From Parabacteroides sp. (GTDB taxonomy: Bacteria > Bacteroidota > Bacteroidia > Bacteroidales > Tannerellaceae): 64,000 nucleotides of DNA. Shown piece by piece: positions 59,236-64,000 of this stretch. Within the stretch, counting starts at the first letter, position 1; the number at the start of each line of letters is the position of its first letter. The translations under genes were made by a program, and so were the position numbers. The notes under the pieces are model-generated. The model ran no database searches. It worked only from the letters and a program-made list of their open reading frames with translations, and had not been told where the DNA came from. The DNA lies in the NCBI GenBank assembly GCA_017937385.1, contig JAGBDR010000034.1, forward strand, positions 1 to 64,000, given 5' to 3'.

Positions 59236-61434
59236 TACGACTCTGTCGTTCAGCTCTGCCAGCTTTGCTTTGTTCCAGCGGTCTGTTGTGCCGACCAGAT
59301 AGCCGGTGATGCGTTGGAGCTTGTCGAGATGGGTGCTGCCACATTTCGGACATTTCTCCAGATGGGCTTCCGCGTTTTCGTAGCCGCAGTCGAGACAGCG
59401 GTTGCGGTTGTGGTTGACGGAGCCGTAACCGATGTTGTAGCGGTCCATCATGTCGACGACCTGCATGATCGCTTCCGGGTTGTGGGTCGCATCGCCATCC
59501 ATTTCGACATAGAAGATGTGGCCTCCGCGTGTCATCTCGTGATAGGGAGCTTCCACTTCCGCTTTGTGGCGGGCGCTACATTTGTAGTAGACCGGGACAT
59601 GATTGGAGTTCGTATAGTAGTCGCGGTCCGTGATGCCGGGCAGCGAACCGAACTTCTCGCGGTCGCGACGGGTAAACTTGCCGGACAGCCCTTCGGCCGG
59701 TGTTGCCAGTATGCTATAATTGTGCTGGTATTCTTCGGAGAACTGGTTGGCCCGGGCGCGCATATAGCTGACGATCTTCAGGCCCAGCTCCTGCGAAGCG
59801 GCGTCTTCGCCGTGGTGCTTGCCGGTGAGGGCGACCAGGCATTCCGCCAGGCCGATAAAGCCGATACCCAATGTGCCCTGGTTGATGACAGGGGCGATCG
59901 TGTCGTTCGGCTTCAACTTCTCGCATCCCAACCAGAGCGACGACATCAGCAACGGGAATTGTTTGGCATAGGCCGTCTTCTGAAATTCCATGCGTTCGTG
60001 CAGCTGGCGGGCGGTTATATCCAGCATGTGGTCAAGTTTGGCAAAGAACCGGGCGATCCGTTCTTCCTTGTTGGCGATAGGCATACATTCGATGGCGAGG
60101 CGCACGATGTTGATCGTCGAGAAAGAGAGGTTGCCGCGGCCGATGGATGTTTTCGGTCCGAAACGGTTCTCGAATACGCGGGTACGGCAGCCCATCGTGG
60201 CCACTTCATGTATATAACGTTGCGGGTCGTCGGCACGCCAGTCTTCGCTCTGGTTGAACGTCGCGTCGAGGTTGAGGAAGTTCGGGAAGAAACGGCGGGC
60301 CGTCACCTTGCAGGCCAGTTGGTAAAGATCGTAGTTGCGGTCTTCCGGCAGATAGCTCACGCCGCGTTTCTTTTTCCATATCTGGATCGGGAAGATGGCC
60401 GTCTCGCCATTGCCGACCCCGCGGTAGGTACTTTTCAGGATCTCGCGGATGATGCAGCGTCCCTCGGCCGAAGTGTCCGTCCCGTAGTTGATGGAACTGA
60501 AAACGACCTGGTTGCCGCCGCGTGAATGGATGGTGTTCATGTTGTGGATGAAGGCCTCCATCGACTGGTGCACACGGCTGACGGTCCGGTTGACGGCGTG
60601 CTGGACCACCCGTTCGTCACCGCTCAATCCTTCGAGCGGACGGTTTATATAGTCGTCCAATTCCTGTTGGTAGAGGTGCGAATAGTCCTGCCCGTTCAAC
60701 TCTTCCAGGTTCTTGATCTCCTCGATGAAACTGTTGCGCACGTAGGGAGCTAAGTAGAAATCGAATGCCGGGATCGCCTGGCCGCCGTGCATCTCGTTCT
60801 GGGCCGTTTCCAATGAGATGCAACCTAAGATGCTGGCCGTCTCGATACGCTTTGCCGGGCGTGACTCGCCGTGTCCGGCCGAGAAGCCATATTTCAAGAT
60901 CCGGTCCAACGGATGCTGTACGCACGTAAGGCTCTTGGTCGGATAGTAGTCTTTATCATGGATATGCAGGTAGTTGTTGGCCACTGCATCTTTGATCTCC
61001 TCGCTCAAGAGGTAGTCGTCGACGAACGGCTTGGTCGTTTCGCTGGAGAACTTCATCATCATGCCGGCGGGCGTGTCGGCATTCATGTTGGCGTTCTCGC
61101 GGGTGATGTCGTTGGATTTGATGTTGATGATCTCCAGAAACACATCGCGCGTTTTGGCTTTGCGGGCGATACTGCGCTGGTTGCGGTAGGCGATGTATTT
61201 CTGCGCTACGTCCTTGCGGCTACTGTTCATCAGTTCCAGTTCGACGGCGTCCTGAATGGCTTCGACTGTCATTTGCGAGTCGCCTTTGAAAGAAATATGG
61301 TCGGTGATCTGGCGGACCAGTTCCCGGTCTTCCCCGTTTTCTGTGTGCAACATCGCTTTGCGGATAGCGGTTGCTATTTTCTCTTCATTAAATCCGACGA
61401 TACGTCCGTCCCGTTTGATAACTGTCTGAATCAT
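59227..61434 (-). CDS. nrdD: Anaerobic ribonucleoside-triphosphate reductase
   Basis: 735-aa class III reductase, making dNTPs without oxygen. N-terminal ATP-cone (about 1-90, VIKRDGRIVGFNEEKIATAI), the catalytic barrel with CISLETAQNEMHGGQAIPAF, a zinc site C680-x2-C683 ... C695-x2-C698 and the glycyl-radical region RITGYL with Gly711. The frame can be extended upstream to 61539, but M at 61434 matches the family start and lies behind a promoter. The C-terminal VVHN runs into a repeat array. Confidence 0.96.
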   Translation of the reverse strand: MIQTVIKRDGRIVGFNEEKIATAIRKAMLHTENGEDRELVRQITDHISFKGDSQMTVEAIQDAVELELMNSSRKDVAQKYIAYRNQRSIARKAKTRDVFLEIINIKSNDITRENANMNADTPAGMMMKFSSETTKPFVDDYLLSEEIKDAVANNYLHIHDKDYYPTKSLTCVQHPLDRILKYGFSAGHGESRPAKRIETASILGCISLETAQNEMHGGQAIPAFDFYLAPYVRNSFIEEIKNLEELNGQDYSHLYQQELDDYINRPLEGLSGDERVVQHAVNRTVSRVHQSMEAFIHNMNTIHSRGGNQVVFSSINYGTDTSAEGRCIIREILKSTYRGVGNGETAIFPIQIWKKKRGVSYLPEDRNYDLYQLACKVTARRFFPNFLNLDATFNQSEDWRADDPQRYIHEVATMGCRTRVFENRFGPKTSIGRGNLSFSTINIVRLAIECMPIANKEERIARFFAKLDHMLDITARQLHERMEFQKTAYAKQFPLLMSSLWLGCEKLKPNDTIAPVINQGTLGIGFIGLAECLVALTGKHHGEDAASQELGLKIVSYMRARANQFSEEYQHNYSILATPAEGLSGKFTRRDREKFGSLPGITDRDYYTNSNHVPVYYKCSARHKAEVEAPYHEMTRGGHIFYVEMDGDATHNPEAIMQVVDMMDRYNIGYGSVNHNRNRCLDCGYENAEAHLEKCPKCGSTHLDKLQRITGYLVGTTDRWNKAKLAELNDRVVHN

Positions 61435-61472
61435 GATAAAGCTATTCTTGAATTTGTTCGTTTTTGTAGCCA

Positions 61473-61480
61473 CAAAAGTA
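61473..61480 (-). promoter_or_regulatory. -7 box TACTTTTG for nrdD-nrdG
   Basis: Exact TAnnTTTG on the minus strand, 38 nt before the ATG at 61434. It supports the shorter nrdD start. Confidence 0.5.
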
Positions 61481-61702
61481 TATAGTATAATCGTATGGTA
61501 AACTTTTTGGAAAACTTTTGTGTAGTTAAAATTTGTCAATCAATTAGTAATCAGTCGTAGTTTTGAGAAAAATGGAAAACTTTTGAATTTTGAATACAAA
61601 TAGAGTTACCCAAAACTGTATAGTTTCATAACTCTCTGTGTATAATGTCGGAAATTTATTCAAGCCGGTGTCCGGCTTGTCTTTTATGCCTGTCCCATTT
61701 AT

Positions 61703-61764
61703 ATTCCATGCCCATCCGTTTTTGATTGCATGGGCATGGAACGGATAACGGATGGGCATGGAAT
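61703..61764. repeat. 18-bp inverted repeat with CATGCCCATCCG motif
   Basis: Arms 61703-61720 and 61747-61764 are perfect reverse complements. The right arm shares a 15-mer with the ftsW tail repeat. Confidence 0.85.
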
Positions 61765-61771
61765 GGTAACT

Positions 61772-61843
61772 GAAAATTTACAACCGAAACGTTGAATGCA
61801 TGCGAAAATTCGCAACCAAACCGTTGAATGCAAGCGAAAATTC
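61772..61843 (+). repeat. 32-bp tandem repeat
   Basis: Units 61772-61803 and 61804-61835 differ at about five positions; a third, partial copy covers 61836-61843. Each contains GTTGAATGCA and starts GAAAATT. Confidence 0.8.
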
Positions 61844-61935
61844 TCCTCCATCAAAACAAAGGAAAGGAAAGAAAAGGATAGAAAAGAAATAATACTCTTC
61901 CTCCTCCTTCATGCGCGTGAGCGGTGCAAGCCATA

Positions 61936-61994
61936 GAAACGGTAGGAAACCGAACTTCTTGTCGGCAAGAATCGGCAGGTTTCCGTACCGTTCC
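61936..61994. other. Two-stem structured element near the atp operon end
   Basis: The outer stem pairs 61936-61951 with 61978-61994 (about 15 bp with a bulge); the inner stem is TTCTTG / CAAGAA (61956-61971, 4-nt loop). About 160 nt beyond the atpG stop on the minus strand; it could mark the operon 3' end. No T-run. Confidence 0.5.
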
Positions 61995-62152
61995 GGTTGC
62001 TTGATATAGGAAAATACAACTTGCTACCTGTTTTGACACATAAGTCAACACTATGGGATGCGAACTGCATACCTTTGCAACCGGTAATTGGCAATTCATT
62101 TTTCAACTTTCAATCTGAAAAACAGATGATACGGATTAAAAAGAAATCATTT

Positions 62153-63010
62153 TCACTGTCCTCCCATGATGTCCAGCAACTCGTTGGTGATGGCCTGTTG
62201 ACGGGTTTTGTTGTATTGCAGGGTCAGCTTCTGGATCAGGTCGTTGGCATTGTCGTTGGCCGTTTGCATGGCCATCATGCGGGCGGCATGTTCGGATGTC
62301 GTCGTGTCGAGCAATGTCGTGTAGACCGTCAGGTTGAGCAATTTCGGGAAAAGCAATGCTTGCAGGCTTTCCGGCGACGGTTCCAGGATGTAATCGGTTG
62401 CCGGGTCGGTGTTCCCGGCCGAAGCCTGCGGCAAGGTGACCGGCAGGTAGACGTTGTGGGTCAATACCTGTGTCGCCATATTCTTGAAATGATGGTAGAG
62501 CAGTTCCACCTGGTCCGCTTGGCCCGAAGCGAAGAGTTCCATCAGTTTTTCGGCGAGTCGGACCGCCTTTTCGTATGAAGGCTTTTCTTCTAAATGCAAG
62601 AAATCGTCCTCGGTCGCGTAGCCGGCTTTGTGCAGTTCGTCGGCAATCTTTTTCCCGATCGGGTAGAGGCGGACAGCGATGTGTTGCGCCTCTAATTCCT
62701 GCAGGCGGGCAGCAAGTCCTTTCCATACGTTGGCATTGAACGTGCCGCACAACCCGTTACTGGATGAGAAGACGGCGATAACGACCTGTTTCACCTCCCG
62801 TTTTTCCGTGTAAGGCGATTTCAGGTCACAATCCGCACTTACAAGGCCGTTTAAGATGGCGGACAGTTTGTTTGCATAAAGGAGCGTGTGTTCAGTCTGC
62901 GTCTGGGTATGATGGAGCTTTGCCGAAGAGACCATTTTCATGGCTGCGGTGATCTTCTGCGTGCTCCGGATAGACGCGATCCTGACTTTTATTTCTTTCA
63001 GTGATGCCAT
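62153..63010 (-). CDS. atpG: F0F1 ATP synthase subunit gamma
   Basis: Central rotor stalk of F1. 285 aa from MASLKEIKVRIASIRSTQKI; the long N-terminal coiled-coil helix continues with TAAMKMVSSAKLHHTQ. The C-terminal helix has TTTSEHAARMMAMQTANDNA and YNKTRQQAITNELLDI. The reading frame extends 21 codons upstream through a heptamer array (SIVNYQF), which is unlikely to be translated. Follows atpA in the same operon. Confidence 0.95.
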   Translation of the reverse strand: MASLKEIKVRIASIRSTQKITAAMKMVSSAKLHHTQTQTEHTLLYANKLSAILNGLVSADCDLKSPYTEKREVKQVVIAVFSSSNGLCGTFNANVWKGLAARLQELEAQHIAVRLYPIGKKIADELHKAGYATEDDFLHLEEKPSYEKAVRLAEKLMELFASGQADQVELLYHHFKNMATQVLTHNVYLPVTLPQASAGNTDPATDYILEPSPESLQALLFPKLLNLTVYTTLLDTTTSEHAARMMAMQTANDNANDLIQKLTLQYNKTRQQAITNELLDIMGGQ

Positions 63011-63023
63011 AACCCTCTTTTTA

Positions 63024-63098
63024 AATTGATAATTGACAATTGACAATTGGATGTCGCTTGTCGTAATTGTCAATTGTCAATTGTCCATTGTCAATTGT
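63024..63098. repeat. Inverted pair of heptamer arrays between atpA and atpG
   Basis: Arms 63024-63050 (TTGACAA/TTGATAA) and 63065-63098 (TTGTCAA/TTGTCCA) are complementary, with a loop of about 14 nt. The right arm contains the last codons and stop of atpA. Confidence 0.88.
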
Positions 63099-64000
63099 TT
63101 AGCTGTTTCTTCCAGTTTGGTCCGGATATCGTCGTTGATGGTTCCGGTTTTCAGGATGTCCAGTACGTCGCGTTGATGGGATGTGTGAAGTTCCTGCAGG
63201 AATTCCTTTTCGAAATCATGCACTTTGTCTAACGGGACATTCTTCAGCAATCCTTGTGTACAACAGTACAGGATGGCGATCTGCTCTTCGACCGGCATCG
63301 GGCTGTATTGAGGTTGTATCAGCAATTGCGTGTTCTTTTGTCCTTTGTCGATAGTGAAAGCTGTCACGGCATCCATCTCGCCGCCGAACTTGGAGAACGA
63401 TTCCAGTTCGCGGAACTGTGCCTGGTCGATCTTCAGTGTCCCCGCCACTTTCTTCATCGCTTTCAGCTGGGCGTTGCCACCTACGCGGGAAACGGAGATC
63501 CCGACGTTGATAGCCGGACGGTTCCCCTGGTTGAAGAGGTCGGTTTCGAGGAAGATCTGTCCGTCGGTAATGGAGATGACGTTTGTCGGGATATAGGCCG
63601 ACACGTCCCCCGCCTGGGTCTCTATAATCGGCAGGGCAGTCAGGGAACCACCACCTTTCACTTTGTCTTTCATGCTGTCCGGCAGGTCGTTCATCTGGCG
63701 GGCCACTTCGGGCTGGTTGATGATCTTGGCTGCCCGTTCGAGCAAGCGGGAATGCAGGTAAAAGATATCGCCCGGATAGGCCTCGCGTCCGGAGGGGCGG
63801 CGCAGGATCAGAGATACCTCACGATAGGCGACCGCCTGTTTCGACAGGTCGTCGTAGACCACCAGCGCATGACGTCCGCTGTCACGGAAATATTCGCCGA
63901 TGGCAGCACCTGCGAAAGGCGCGAAATATTGCATGGCTGCCGGATCGGATGCTGTTGCGCTGACAACGATCGTATAGTCCATCGCACCTTTTTCCTGCAA
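63077..64000 (-). CDS. atpA: F0F1 ATP synthase subunit alpha, 3' part
   Basis: C-terminal 307 residues; the N-terminal part, including the P-loop, lies beyond the window. Visible: [80 protein letters not shown] and [20 protein letters not shown] (arginine finger region). The final residues KQLTMDN come from a heptamer repeat. Confidence 0.95.
   Translation of the reverse strand: MQEKGAMDYTIVVSATASDPAAMQYFAPFAGAAIGEYFRDSGRHALVVYDDLSKQAVAYREVSLILRRPSGREAYPGDIFYLHSRLLERAAKIINQPEVARQMNDLPDSMKDKVKGGGSLTALPIIETQAGDVSAYIPTNVISITDGQIFLETDLFNQGNRPAINVGISVSRVGGNAQLKAMKKVAGTLKIDQAQFRELESFSKFGGEMDAVTAFTIDKGQKNTQLLIQPQYSPMPVEEQIAILYCCTQGLLKNVPLDKVHDFEKEFLQELHTSHQRDVLDILKTGTINDDIRTKLEETAKQLTMDN

Larger units (their letters stand above)
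61481..62152. other. 672-bp intergenic region between nrdD promoter and atpG end
   Basis: Contains an 18-bp perfect inverted repeat (61703-61720 / 61747-61764), a 32-bp tandem repeat (61772-61843) and a folded stem-loop (61936-61994). Short frames here are not credible genes. Nothing else recognised. Confidence 0.65.

Noticed and set aside
59203-60525. A 440-codon plus-strand frame opposite nrdD
   Set aside because: Antisense to a certain gene; its start lies in a heptamer repeat and the composition is that of an antisense frame.
61851-62099. Minus-strand 82-codon frame before nrdD
   Set aside because: Reads through a structured and repetitive gap; no start context or family features.

Overview
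The window looks like chromosomal DNA of a gut Bacteroidales, most likely Parabacteroides or a close Tannerellaceae relative. The evidence is: Bacteroidetes-type -7 boxes (TAnnTTTG) in front of genes and no obvious Shine-Dalgarno sequences; an ECF sigma / FecR / SusC / SusD locus; a Bacteroidetes-type dcw cluster; and two giant secreted proteins whose C-terminal module matches what I remember of DUF6383, a domain I associate with Parabacteroides. Species assignment is inference. No rRNA, tRNA, CRISPR array or intact insertion sequence was seen.

Layout. 0.2-4.2 kb: phospholipid synthesis (psd, pssA), a small membrane protein, tadA with a translationally coupled small basic protein, a YraN-like protein, an MmcQ/YjbR protein and birA. 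4.2-16.8 kb: a polysaccharide-utilisation-type locus with ECF sigma, FecR anti-sigma, SusC with an STN signalling domain, SusD, a DUF5009/HGSNAT-like membrane acyltransferase, a large secreted GH123/DUF6067-like glycosidase candidate and an exported FAD oxidoreductase. 16.9-25.5 kb: a T9SS-type secreted protein on the minus strand, hflX, xerD, aroQ, pyk, an O-methyltransferase, rbfA and a LolC/E-type permease, followed by a truncated KilA-N remnant. 26.3-29.6 kb: the first giant DUF6383-type protein. 29.8-46.1 kb: an Rpn-type nuclease gene, then the division and wall cluster rsmH-ftsL-ftsI-murE-mraY-murD-ftsW-murG-murC-ftsQ-ftsA-ftsZ. 46.2-50.4 kb: a YqeY protein, CstA and a six-hairpin glycosidase. 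51.3-54.5 kb: the second giant DUF6383-type protein. 54.8-58.6 kb: an acyltransferase, a ThrE-type exporter and a J-domain-like protein. 58.7-64.0 kb, minus strand: nrdG, nrdD, then atpG and the 3' part of atpA, which runs off the window.

How it works together. The dcw genes are tightly packed and serve lipid II synthesis, its flipping and cross-linking, and the Z-ring. In the PUL-type locus, STN-SusC, FecR and sigma form the usual trans-envelope switch for glycan uptake. nrdD/nrdG give oxygen-independent dNTP synthesis, which fits an anaerobe.

The most unusual material is non-coding or repeat-derived. Heptanucleotide arrays sit in operon gaps and supply the terminal codons of several housekeeping proteins, and one lies in frame inside murC. 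Two 88-bp arrays each hold four 22-bp units with an ACA-NN-TGT palindromic core. A 387-bp element has perfect 33-bp inverted ends. A perfect 40-bp palindrome lies upstream of the second giant gene. The two giant secreted paralogues are the best candidates for uncharacterised protein biology.
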